25,232 bases of DNA from Tiamatella sp964451715. Lineage in GTDB: Archaea; Thermoproteota; Thermoprotei_A; Sulfolobales; Acidilobaceae. The stretch covers positions 1-25,232 of the forward strand of contig CAYVIZ010000013.1 of the NCBI GenBank assembly GCA_964451715.1, in the 5' to 3' direction. This document shows, piece after piece, positions 15,227 to 21,921 of this stretch. Under the pieces are notes generated by a model that was not told the DNA's origin, ran no database searches, and saw nothing but the letters and a program-made list of their open reading frames with translations. Numbering within the stretch: position 1 is the first letter of the stretch; each line of letters begins with the position of its first letter. The position numbers and the translations under genes were made by a program.

Positions 15227-15886
15227 TTGATCGGCATTGTATGGCATGGTCACTCGTGCTTTGAGATATACGGGGACAATAAGCCTAGAATACTTATAGA
15301 CCCCCATGACGGTTATTCGATAGGGTTGAAACCTCCCAAGCCAGGGGATCCTGACATCGTCCTCATAACCCATAATCACTTCGATCACAACTATTACAAG
15401 CCATACCAAGGAGAATCGTTAATAGTGAAGTGGAGACCTGGTACGATCAGGGAGAAGAGTGTTGTAATAGAGGGTATAGAAGTTCCCCACGACGAGTCAA
15501 GAGGGACGCAGAGAGGTATGGTGGTGGCTTACAAGATAGACTACGGGGGTATAGTTATTACCCATCTAGGGGACATAGGTACCGAGAAACTGGGTGAGGA
15601 AGCTTTACAGAGGCTTGCAGGATCCAATATAGTTATGATTCCGGTTGGAGGCGTTTATACTATAGGAGCGGTGGCGGCAAACAGGTTGCTGGATCTTCTT
15701 AAACCCAACATAGCGATACCTATGCATTTCTGGGTAAAGGGTATGACATTGCCTATTGATCCTCTAGAGAGATTTCTAGAATACTCGAGGTTCAAGAAAT
15801 ACAGGTTTGACAGTAATCGTGTTGAGCTGGATGAGCTGAATATACCTGACCCTGTTCACCTGTTTATCCTAAAGACTCCTTCATAA
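15227..15886 (+). CDS. Metallo-beta-lactamase fold hydrolase (L-ascorbate lactonase/UPF0173-like)
   Basis: A 219-residue single-domain MBL protein. The metal site is complete: WHGHSCF at the start, the HxHxDH motif THNHFDHN (His49, His51, Asp53, His54), His88 in EVPHDES, Asp116 in HLGDIG, and a final His167 in IPMHFW. This is the compact beta-lactamase-fold hydrolase type also seen in UPF0173 proteins such as the one at 20197-20880. The start is TTG with GGGTG eight bases upstream, 29 bases after tldE, so it is likely the third gene of the tldD-tldE operon. The substrate is unknown. A link to peptide processing or repair is only suggested by position. Confidence 0.87.
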   Translation: MIGIVWHGHSCFEIYGDNKPRILIDPHDGYSIGLKPPKPGDPDIVLITHNHFDHNYYKPYQGESLIVKWRPGTIREKSVVIEGIEVPHDESRGTQRGMVVAYKIDYGGIVITHLGDIGTEKLGEEALQRLAGSNIVMIPVGGVYTIGAVAANRLLDLLKPNIAIPMHFWVKGMTLPIDPLERFLEYSRFKKYRFDSNRVELDELNIPDPVHLFILKTPS

Positions 15887-15904
15887 AAATCCTCGTTTAC
15901 CTAC

Positions 15905-15931
15905 AAAGCAATATAATATAATAATTGCTTT
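15905..15931. terminator. Hairpin between convergent genes, possible bidirectional terminator
   Basis: AAAGCAAT (15905-15912) and ATTGCTTT (15924-15931) form a perfect 8-bp stem around an AT-only 11-base loop. It sits between the stop of the MBL gene and the stop of the minus-strand RHH gene, whose stop codon begins at its right edge. T-rich bases follow on the right. The position suggests transcript 3' ends. Archaeal terminators often need only T-runs, so the hairpin role is uncertain. Confidence 0.4.
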
Positions 15932-16098
15932 TATGAGTAGATTCTAAGCCTTTTGGTGACTATCTTGCGTGTCTCGCGTTCTAGATAGGTTTTTATCGCT
16001 CTTCTTATCACTTCGCTTCTCGTCATATTCTTGTCTAATGCGTATTTATCGATCTTCTCTAGGAGGTCTTCCTCTATCTTGAAGGTAACCACTTTCAC
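15931..16098 (-). CDS. Small ribbon-helix-helix (CopG/MetJ-type) DNA-binding protein, 55 aa
   Basis: A short gene of 55 codons with a GTG start. GGTGAT lies four bases upstream on the minus strand. The protein has the complete RHH pattern: a beta strand KVVTFKIEEDLLEKID, helix A through KYALDKN, the turn MTRSE, and helix B VIRRAIKTYLERE, then a basic tail. RHH proteins bind DNA as dimers through the paired beta strands and often autoregulate or act as antitoxins. It is divergent from a second RHH gene at 16290, and the 190 bases between them are rich in inverted and direct repeats. No toxin-like gene is adjacent on this strand, so a simple autoregulated repressor is the more economical reading. 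Confidence 0.85.
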   Translation of the reverse strand: MKVVTFKIEEDLLEKIDKYALDKNMTRSEVIRRAIKTYLERETRKIVTKRLRIYS

Positions 16099-16180
16099 AG
16101 CTATCACCATAATGGACTTACAGTATTACCTATTTGTATTACTATAGGGTTGAGTTAGTATTTTGCTTCCATTCAAAATC

Positions 16181-16249
16181 CTTTTTCTGTCTTTTTCTAT
16201 AAGAGAAAAGACTGATATAGTATTCTTTAAGTATTTATACTACAGTCTT
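16181..16249. promoter_or_regulatory. Cluster of direct and inverted repeats between divergent RHH genes
   Basis: CTTTTTCTGT (16181) and CTTTTTCTAT (16191) are near-identical tandem 10-mers. AAGACTG...TAGTAT (16208-16223) is mirrored by ATACTA CAGTCTT (16237-16249), with a 3-base gap on one side only. The right arm ends about five bases before the TATA box of the plus-strand RHH gene. RHH dimers usually bind such tandem or inverted short sites, so this is a probable operator. Confidence 0.55.
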
Positions 16250-16253
16250 ACTA

Positions 16254-16266
16254 TTATATATAAAAG
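16254..16266 (+). promoter_or_regulatory. TATA box of the plus-strand RHH gene
   Basis: TTATATATAAAAG lies 24-36 bases before the ATG at 16290, with GGAGG (16276-16280) between them. Transcription would begin close to the ribosome site, giving a very short leader. Confidence 0.5.
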
Positions 16267-16289
16267 ACGGGAAAAGGAGGCTATAGTCT

Positions 16290-16640
16290 ATGCCAACGGT
16301 GCATTTGTCGATTCCAGATAAGATGTATAAGGAGCTGAAAGATAAGGCTGCCAGCATGGGAATACAGGTAACAGACCTAATTAAGATATATGCTATACAG
16401 GGTCTGAAATATGGGTTTGACTCAGGTGTCGATATGAACTTTGTGAGTGGATTGAAAGAGGATATTGAAAAGATTAATGGAGAATTGAAGGAGAGGATTA
16501 CAAAACTAGAAGGTAGATACTATGAGCTCGTCGAACTCGTCAATTATCTCTTCAAGAGAGTAGATACTCTGCAGGAGATAGTTGAAAGTAGAGTAGCACT
16601 TGTCCCCCGTGATAAAATAGAGAACATAGATTTATCCTAG
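16290..16640 (+). CDS. RHH-domain protein with C-terminal coiled coil
   Basis: A 116-residue protein. Residues 1-42 fit a ribbon-helix-helix: beta strand TVHLSIPDKMYKELKDK, helix A to about SMG, turn IQVTD, helix B LIKIYAIQGLKYG. Residues about 53-100 form a coiled coil with heptad spacing (LKEDIEKINGELKERITKLE, then LVELVNYLFKRVDTLQEIV). This suggests dimers or tetramers held by the coil with the DNA-binding end free. The ATG has an excellent GGAGG and a TATA box upstream. It is divergent from the 55-aa RHH gene and probably shares operators with it. Its last 9 bases overlap the convergent DUF1152 gene. Function beyond DNA binding is unknown. Confidence 0.8.
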   Translation: MPTVHLSIPDKMYKELKDKAASMGIQVTDLIKIYAIQGLKYGFDSGVDMNFVSGLKEDIEKINGELKERITKLEGRYYELVELVNYLFKRVDTLQEIVESRVALVPRDKIENIDLS

Positions 16641-17678
16641 TTTAGCTCCACACCTCTTCCTAAGCTTTTCGCGTCCCTTAATTCTGACGTCGATAACATC
16701 TATTTCGTCCACCTGGTAACCCTCCTCTATAATGTGGGCTATATCCTTCTCGAGATCGTACTCCGTGTATATACACTTAGAGTTTAATGCTTTAGACGCA
16801 TCGCCAATGTGCCCGGATCCGGCTACTAGAGGAGCTATCTCTGAGTGGGTGTAGACTTCGTGTCCTCCAAGTATAAATGTCGTCATTGAATACGGTGTTA
16901 CCCTGACTTTCCTTGTGCCTTTCCTTATATCGGTCTCTCCCATATATCCCTCGAAAGCTTTGTAGGCTATTTTACTTGCCTCTGTAACTACATACTCTTG
17001 TATCGTAGTGAAAAACTCGTAATCTCTCCTGTCTAAGCCTATACTTGCTACTATAGCACCACTGCGTGCTAATCCAGAAATATATTCCAAGACCTTCTCC
17101 TCGGGTAGCTCACCGTCTGAACCGGGCGAGTGAACTGCAACCAACTTGCTGCCTTCGAATCCTTCTAGGGCGTAGAGCGAGAGAGCGTCTGCGAGAGGAC
17201 TCCATAACTCCTCCTCATATCCCTTAGCTAGTATGTCGCCTCCAACGTCAACTGCGACTATAGTTTTAACACCTAGTTCTTCTTTAACCGAGTAGAGAGC
17301 CCTGCGCAATCCCTCTGCTCCACGCGAGGCATCTAGTAGAACAACCCTCTCATTTAACGCCTCTGCAACTCTAACGGCTTGGGGCTTTATCTCAATACCA
17401 TACCTATAAGCCACTGCATCTCCGCCAGCTAGGGCGGCAGTATCGGATAGAGGATCTATGTTGAGGAAGGCGGTAAGCGGTATTGGGCCGGGATGCGGGT
17501 CTATTACATATCTCTCCCATACGAGTGCTCCTAGATAGGCTTCTGCATCCAAGTCTTTTAACTTTGTATAGAGGTGTAGGGCTCCTACAATATCTCCTCC
17601 GCCGCCAGCTCCGAATACTAGCACTGGAGAGCTGTGGGCTATGTCGCTTAGGCTCTTTATTTCCAAGTCCAAGGCCAC
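16632..17678 (-). CDS. DUF1152 domain protein
   Basis: The 348-residue product matches the DUF1152 family, found mostly in archaea and actinobacteria. The N-terminal VLVFGAGGGGDIVGALHLY looks like a nucleotide-binding glycine loop. VAVDVGGDILAKGYEEE and VAVHSPGSDGELPEE are further conserved acid/Gly motifs. The biochemical role is not known to me. The fold suggests a Rossmann-like enzyme. The start is GTG (17678), with an ATTATAG element about 30 bases upstream, compatible with a leaderless transcript; GGTGG also precedes in-frame TTG codons a few residues later. It follows the DUF763-SDR pair on the same strand after 40 bases. It ends inside the convergent RHH gene. Confidence 0.85.
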   Translation of the reverse strand: MALDLEIKSLSDIAHSSPVLVFGAGGGGDIVGALHLYTKLKDLDAEAYLGALVWERYVIDPHPGPIPLTAFLNIDPLSDTAALAGGDAVAYRYGIEIKPQAVRVAEALNERVVLLDASRGAEGLRRALYSVKEELGVKTIVAVDVGGDILAKGYEEELWSPLADALSLYALEGFEGSKLVAVHSPGSDGELPEEKVLEYISGLARSGAIVASIGLDRRDYEFFTTIQEYVVTEASKIAYKAFEGYMGETDIRKGTRKVRVTPYSMTTFILGGHEVYTHSEIAPLVAGSGHIGDASKALNSKCIYTEYDLEKDIAHIIEEGYQVDEIDVIDVRIKGREKLRKRCGAKLG

Positions 17679-17718
17679 CGGGGGATTCAGTATGATTAGA
17701 CAACTATAATCTTTCCCG

Positions 17719-18486
17719 TTATACGAGGGTACACTTGGACATGGCGCCGTCTACCACTATACTCGTCCCCGATATATATGTTGCCTCGAACAGGATGAAG
17801 TGGGCTATGCGGCCCAGCTCAACAGGATCCCCCAGTTTCCTACCCGGGTTGAGCTCGACCACTAGTTTCCTCCAAGCCTCCTCCTCTGGGACTGAAAGTT
17901 TCTTAGCGAGTACACGTATAGTGGCGCGTGCGCCTGGAGTGTCATAGGATCCTAGCAATAATGCGTTAGCTCTTATACCGTGAGACGCGTATTGACGTGA
18001 TATTACTTTAACCGCTCTGGTTATGCCTGCCCTGACGGTGTCTGCTACTACAAGCATGCTCATGGGCTCGGCGACTGATACAGCAGAGATGAATAGGATA
18101 GACAACGGGCGTCCCTTGTTTATACTGTACTCCAGTATCTTTGACGTTAGATACAGTGGTCCTGCTAAATACAGCTTAGCAGCCTCCAGCCAGTCCTCGT
18201 AACCAGCTTCAGTTAACGTGCATGGCTCGCATGAAGGGTTCCCAGTGTTTACAACCAAGCCGTCTATGCTTTCGTGTTTCGAGGTTATCAACTGGTATAA
18301 CGTGTCTATGGATTCTTTGACCGTGAAGTCTAGGTGGTAGAAGATAACGCCTTTATCGATGTCTTTTGGTGCTTTATTACGCGAGGTAGCTATTACCCTG
18401 TATCCCTTCGAGTAAAGGTATTCTGCTATGTATCTCCCTATTCCCTTGGAAGACGCGGTTACTAATACTGTTCTACTAGAAGCCAT
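17719..18486 (-). CDS. Short-chain dehydrogenase/reductase-like protein with altered active site
   Basis: A 255-residue Rossmann-fold SDR. The cofactor loop is VLVTASSKGIGRYIAEYL (classical TGxxxGIG, first Gly replaced by Ser), the NNAG position reads VVNTGNP, and the end has SGTSIVVDGA as in classical SDRs. The catalytic part is unusual. The Ser region is present (LFISAVSVAEP), but the YxxxK box reads AxxxR (ADTVRAGI, Ala148/Arg152). A known SDR subgroup related to ketoacyl reductases also lacks the tetrad, so this may be normal for the subgroup, with a changed reaction or a binding role. The ATG overlaps the end of the DUF763 gene by 11 bases, implying co-translation. Confidence 0.85.
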   Translation of the reverse strand: MASSRTVLVTASSKGIGRYIAEYLYSKGYRVIATSRNKAPKDIDKGVIFYHLDFTVKESIDTLYQLITSKHESIDGLVVNTGNPSCEPCTLTEAGYEDWLEAAKLYLAGPLYLTSKILEYSINKGRPLSILFISAVSVAEPMSMLVVADTVRAGITRAVKVISRQYASHGIRANALLLGSYDTPGARATIRVLAKKLSVPEEEAWRKLVVELNPGRKLGDPVELGRIAHFILFEATYISGTSIVVDGAMSKCTLV

Positions 18487-19618
18487 GTTTCCTCCACCAT
18501 GAAAGCATTGTCCTCATTCTCCTCAGTGCCCGGATTTTCTCTGTATCACCTATTTTCGCGGATTTTATAGCGTATTCTAGTATTTCTATAGATTCACGGG
18601 CTACCCTAGCGTTGAAGGGGTAAGGAACCCCGTCCTTGCCGCCAACAGCATACGCATACCTGTACGGCTCTATATGAGTTACAGCGTCACCGTCGTAGGA
18701 GGGGATCCCGTGTATAAGGTCAGCTATCAGGGCAAGAGCCCTTATTGTCGCTGGCCCCGCGCCTCTTACCAGTGCGAGCTCCTCAGGAGTACGGGGTCTA
18801 TACTCGCTGAGAGACTCCAGAGACTTTAATAGTTGTCTTGAGGGTTTTACTGGTCTGTAATAACCTCTAATAATCGGTTTCTTCTTGCTACTGGTATGGA
18901 TGTAGTCCATTATGTTTGGTCTAAGCATGGAGTTAGCCTCATGTATAAGGTTTACTATCTTCCGCGTCGGCTCCTTCGACAGGTCTAGTATGGCTTTTAA
19001 CGCCTCACTGCTCTTCGTGCTTGTCAGGTTTAGTGTTATCCTGCTCCTCGGTACACCTGCAACGCCCGAGTGTATGGTGGTGAGTGAGGTTCTATCTATA
19101 TGATATCTCCTCGCCATGCGTTCCTCTGGGTTCATGCCTTGTTGTACTATTATCCAGTTACCCTTCTCGTCAATTATTACTGTGTGGTGGTATAGTGGAT
19201 AACCATCTTGTAGGAACGCAGTGTCAGCTTTGGTTGCTAGGCGGGAAGCGTTTACTAGTTCTTCCTCTCTGCTGGTGGACAGGTTATAGGCTTCAGCTAC
19301 TGCTCTGATCTCGTCAGGCACCTTAAGGGACTTGGCTCCTTTGCCTCCCACGACTAGGAAGCCAAGCTCTGGGTTCCTCCAGGTCACGTCTTTCAGTATC
19401 CCGGTTAATACTGTCGTAGAGCCGGAGCTATCCCAGTCCATGCCTATAACATTGTTGAAGGCTTGGAACCATATAGGATCGTTTAGTCCTTGTAGAACAG
19501 CGGCTGGCCCGTATTCTAGTACTATAGCCTCCACTATCTTCTCTGCCAAGCCACGCATAAGATTAAGCATCCACCTAGGCACGTGGCCTCCATGCAATGG
19601 TAGATCTGCCGCCTTCAC
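18476..19618 (-). CDS. DUF763 domain protein
   Basis: The 380-residue product fits DUF763, a family present in archaea and some thermophilic bacteria. Conserved parts include ADLPLHGGHVPRWML at the start, GMDWDSSGSTTVLTG, LQDGYPLYHHTVIID, WIIVQQGMNPE and YHIDRTSLTTIHSGVAG. The region RTPEELALVRGAGPATIRALA resembles a helix-hairpin-helix, a common non-specific DNA-contact element, so a nucleic-acid role is possible but unproven. The start is GTG. A TATA box (GTATAAAAC, 19641-19649) sits about 27 bases upstream, so the mRNA is probably leaderless. It overlaps the SDR gene that follows and is divergent from the CBS gene. Confidence 0.87.
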   Translation of the reverse strand: MKAADLPLHGGHVPRWMLNLMRGLAEKIVEAIVLEYGPAAVLQGLNDPIWFQAFNNVIGMDWDSSGSTTVLTGILKDVTWRNPELGFLVVGGKGAKSLKVPDEIRAVAEAYNLSTSREEELVNASRLATKADTAFLQDGYPLYHHTVIIDEKGNWIIVQQGMNPEERMARRYHIDRTSLTTIHSGVAGVPRSRITLNLTSTKSSEALKAILDLSKEPTRKIVNLIHEANSMLRPNIMDYIHTSSKKKPIIRGYYRPVKPSRQLLKSLESLSEYRPRTPEELALVRGAGPATIRALALIADLIHGIPSYDGDAVTHIEPYRYAYAVGGKDGVPYPFNARVARESIEILEYAIKSAKIGDTEKIRALRRMRTMLSWWRKHGF

Positions 19619-19640
19619 TTCTGGTATCCTCTATTTGACT

Positions 19641-19649
19641 GTTTTATAC
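19641..19649 (-). promoter_or_regulatory. TATA box of the DUF763-SDR(-DUF1152) unit
   Basis: On the minus strand GTATAAAAC is centred 27 bases before the GTG at 19618, the textbook distance for a leaderless archaeal transcript. No Shine-Dalgarno sequence lies between. Confidence 0.55.
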
Positions 19650-19710
19650 TCGGCTTGGGAACGGATATTCTTTATCCTTATTTTTTAAGATATTTATACA
19701 ATATTTTTAT

Positions 19711-19728
19711 ATTTTATAATTATAAAAT
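19711..19728. promoter_or_regulatory. 18-bp perfect palindrome containing the CBS gene TATA box
   Basis: ATTTTATAATTATAAAAT is a perfect 18-bp palindrome. Its right half TATAAAAT is about 25 bases from the TTG at 19749, as expected for a TATA box of a leaderless gene. It could bind a dimeric regulator or act as a symmetric, two-way TATA element. The surroundings are very AT-rich, so chance is possible. Confidence 0.5.
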
Positions 19729-19748
19729 TACTATATGGGGATATTAAA

Positions 19749-20174
19749 TTGCCTATAATACGTAAACAGAGGAAGATCCCTCTAAAAGTAGAAGACGTCA
19801 TGTCCGCTCCTCCTATAACGGCAACCGAGGACACGCCTGTAAGCGATATAGCAAAAATGATGTATGATAACAAGGTGGGATCCGTTATAATAGTTGATTC
19901 GCAGGGAAAGGTGATTGGGATAGTTACAGAGAGAGACATCACACACGCATGTGCAATGGGTGTCATGGGAAAGGAGACGAAGGCTTTTGCTATAATGACT
20001 GAGAACCCTATAACTGTATCACCTTATGATAGTATTGAGGAAGCCTTTAAGAAGATGAAAACTGCTAACATAAGACATCTGCCTGTAGTAGACAAGGGGG
20101 GAAAGCCTGTAGGAGCACTCTCTATGAGAGACGTGACAGACGCGTTGTTCAGCTTCCTTCTAGTCTTATTCTAA
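19749..20174 (+). CDS. Tandem CBS-domain protein
   Basis: A 141-residue protein made almost only of two CBS domains (a Bateman module). The first spans about residues 12-70 (KVEDVMSAPPITATEDTPV to GKVIGIVTERDIT), the second about 78-138 (AIMTENPITVSPYDSIEEA to GKPVGALSMRDVT). The T/S-x-x-D endings (TERD, SMRD) are the usual ribose-phosphate contacts, so adenine-nucleotide binding (AMP, ATP or SAM) is likely. With no enzyme domain it probably acts as a stand-alone energy or nucleotide sensor that binds a partner. The start is TTG in an AT-rich leaderless context, and GGGGAT nearby may serve as a weak ribosome site. It is divergent from the DUF763 unit. Confidence 0.93.
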   Translation: MPIIRKQRKIPLKVEDVMSAPPITATEDTPVSDIAKMMYDNKVGSVIIVDSQGKVIGIVTERDITHACAMGVMGKETKAFAIMTENPITVSPYDSIEEAFKKMKTANIRHLPVVDKGGKPVGALSMRDVTDALFSFLLVLF

Positions 20175-20196
20175 AAGAAGGAGGAAGAGAGGTTTC

Positions 20197-20880
20197 TTAG
20201 ATGTTTATTTCCCATTTTTCTCCAGGCTCGAGTACTACTACTCTAGTTTCAGGGGCATGATCCGCTACCAGTCGCTTGAATTCCTCAGGGCTACCATATA
20301 GGACTGGGAACGTCTTGTAGTGCATTGGTATAACGACTTTGGGTTTCACCATTGCCGTAGCATAAGCCGCTTCCACGGGATCCATGGTGAAGTGTCCTCC
20401 TATAGGTAGGAGTGCTACGTCGGGCTTGTAGATTCTCCCCACAAGCTCCATCTCGGATGTTATACCTGTATCCCCTGCATGGTATATTGTGGCTTCCTTG
20501 GAGATCACCACGACTCCGGTTGGAGCCCCGACTGGAGAGCTGTGGTTGGCAGGTACAAAAGCCACTTTTATGTCTCCAAGGATAACAGGGCCCCCCATGT
20601 TTGCACCTATTCCTCTCCCGGCGTCTCCCAGCTTCTCGGCAACATAGTTGGCCAGCTCGAACACTGCAACTACTTTTGATGCCGGGTTGTTCTTCATTAT
20701 TGTAATAGTGTCTCCTATGTGATCGTCATGACCATGAGTCAGTAACACGTAATCGACTCCTCTTATATTCTCTGGGTCTTCCACTTTTAGAGGATGCGTG
20801 AGCCACGGGTCTATCAGGATTTTCTTGCCATCAACGTAAACCTCGAAAGCCGAGTGGCCATAATATCTTATGTAACCCAT
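20197..20880 (-). CDS. UPF0173 metal-dependent hydrolase (MBL fold)
   Basis: I place the start at ATG 20880 because GGAGGT lies seven bases upstream, giving 227 residues. An in-frame GTG three codons earlier lies inside that ribosome site. The protein has the UPF0173 pattern: IRYYGHSAFEV at the N terminus, the metal-binding LLTHGHDDH (His49, His51, Asp53, His54), PANHSSP, the bridging Asp in YHAGDTGI, and the last histidine in IPMHYKTFP. These should bind two metal ions in a cytoplasmic hydrolase. The substrate is not established for the family. It is convergent with the CBS gene and divergent from the nucleotidyltransferase gene. It resembles the MBL protein at 15227 in size and motif order. 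Confidence 0.93.
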   Translation of the reverse strand: MGYIRYYGHSAFEVYVDGKKILIDPWLTHPLKVEDPENIRGVDYVLLTHGHDDHIGDTITIMKNNPASKVVAVFELANYVAEKLGDAGRGIGANMGGPVILGDIKVAFVPANHSSPVGAPTGVVVISKEATIYHAGDTGITSEMELVGRIYKPDVALLPIGGHFTMDPVEAAYATAMVKPKVVIPMHYKTFPVLYGSPEEFKRLVADHAPETRVVVLEPGEKWEINI

Positions 20881-21013
20881 CCTAACCACCTCCTAGGGCA
20901 AGATGGTTAATCTGGGATTAACGCCCAGCCGTTTTGTTCTATGATTTAATATAGATAGGCTGGTCCATCCTTAAATAACATAAACTCTCCTATCTCTTGG
21001 ATGGTGTGGCGTA

Positions 21014-21565
21014 TTGGTCTCGAGAGCAGCGTTCATCAGAGTACTCAAGGAGCTTTCGTCTAGGAAGGTTAAGTATGTTGTTATAGGTAGCTCCATCCTC
21101 CATATAGCAGCTGGAAACGAGGATCTAGGGGATGATATAGATCTTTTCGTCTTCCAGCCTGATCTCTTGGCTGAGGAGGAATTCTATCATAAGCTGGCTG
21201 ATGAGCTTGGATGGGGTATAGGGCAGACGTGGCTAGGGACTCCTAAGATTATAGCTAAAATAGGCGATGAAGAGGTGGAGGTGGATCTTTACACTAATCT
21301 GTTCGATTTCTTCATATCGCCCGAGTTCCTGAAGACTGCTTCTAGAGTAAGAATAAACAGTTTCAGAGTAAAAATGCTGGATCCCGAAGCCTATCTAGTG
21401 CTTAAAGCGAAATTCGCGGATTCTGAGAAGATGAATGAGTTAAAAGCGTATTTCGGCTCTAAAGGGTTTGATTTAAAGAAGATAAAGAATCTCCTGAGCC
21501 TGATACCGCGGGAGGACGAGAGGGTTGTGAGACGGAAACTTAGAGAGATAGGGTTCAACGTATAA
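21014..21565 (+). CDS. Nucleotidyltransferase-fold protein
   Basis: A 183-residue protein with the polymerase-beta-like nucleotidyltransferase signature. GSSILHIAAGN supplies the GS motif, GDDIDLFVF the two metal-binding Asp residues, and EVEVDLYTNLFDFF the third Asp. The C-terminal part is helical and basic (MLDPEAYLVLKAKFADSEK, then KKIKNLLSLIPRE). Such proteins transfer NMP to proteins, RNA or small molecules, and some act in toxin-antitoxin or AbiE-like systems. No HEPN or regulator partner is visible next to it, so I assign no specific role. The start is TTG with GGTGTGG upstream. A 22-base gap separates it from the convergent L40e gene. Confidence 0.82.
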   Translation: MVSRAAFIRVLKELSSRKVKYVVIGSSILHIAAGNEDLGDDIDLFVFQPDLLAEEEFYHKLADELGWGIGQTWLGTPKIIAKIGDEEVEVDLYTNLFDFFISPEFLKTASRVRINSFRVKMLDPEAYLVLKAKFADSEKMNELKAYFGSKGFDLKKIKNLLSLIPREDERVVRRKLREIGFNV

Positions 21566-21586
21566 CTAGGCAATAGGGGATCCATG

Positions 21587-21754
21587 TTATTTCTTGAAGC
21601 CTGCGCCCTTCTTCTTTGGCCTTAAATCCTTGCTTTTACATCTTCTACACTTCGTTGCTCCTGGAGGGTTTATAGCACCGCATCTCCTGCATATCATCTT
21701 GTTGAGCACTCGTGCCTCTACTATTGCTATTTTTTCTGGATCCGTTACCGGCAT
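21587..21754 (-). CDS. rpl40e: 50S ribosomal protein L40e
   Basis: A 55-residue protein that matches archaeal L40e throughout: MPVTDPEKIAIVEARVLNKM, then a zinc ribbon with C-x2-C (ICRRCGA) and a second C-x2-C (KCRRCKS), and a basic tail ending AGFKK. The four cysteines should bind one Zn ion. The ATG is preceded by GGTGAT at six bases. TTTTTAA at 21801-21807 (plus strand) is a plausible TATA element. In eukaryotes L40 is made fused to ubiquitin; here, as in other archaea, it stands alone. It is a large-subunit protein near the factor-binding site. Confidence 0.95.
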   Translation of the reverse strand: MPVTDPEKIAIVEARVLNKMICRRCGAINPPGATKCRRCKSKDLRPKKKGAGFKK

Positions 21755-21921
21755 TCGTGATCACCCGCTCATCCTTCTATCAATCCGTTGAGAGGTTCAG
21801 TTTTTAAGGGTTATCCATTGCATGCCTCAAGCGGGCAACGTTTTTAGTCTATAGGTTATCATGCTAAACCTTACTGGGGAGCGGGTGTAAGGGATACTAG
21901 TATAGTGAGAGGTGGTGAGAG

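Noticed and set aside
15931..16640. RHH pair as a classical toxin-antitoxin operon
   Set aside because: The genes are divergent and neither partner has a toxin fold. No PIN, RelE or HEPN gene is adjacent.
21014..21565. MNT/HEPN or AbiE toxin-antitoxin module
   Set aside because: The nucleotidyltransferase fold is present, but no HEPN or antitoxin gene flanks it, and the protein is larger than typical MNT antitoxins.
21594..21791. 65-codon plus-strand frame over the L40e gene
   Set aside because: The minus strand encodes an unmistakable L40e with its four cysteines and ribosome site.
21861..21890. Nine-codon ATG frame (upstream ORF) before the NusA-like gene
   Set aside because: No ribosome site of its own and very short. 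It may be chance in the leader.
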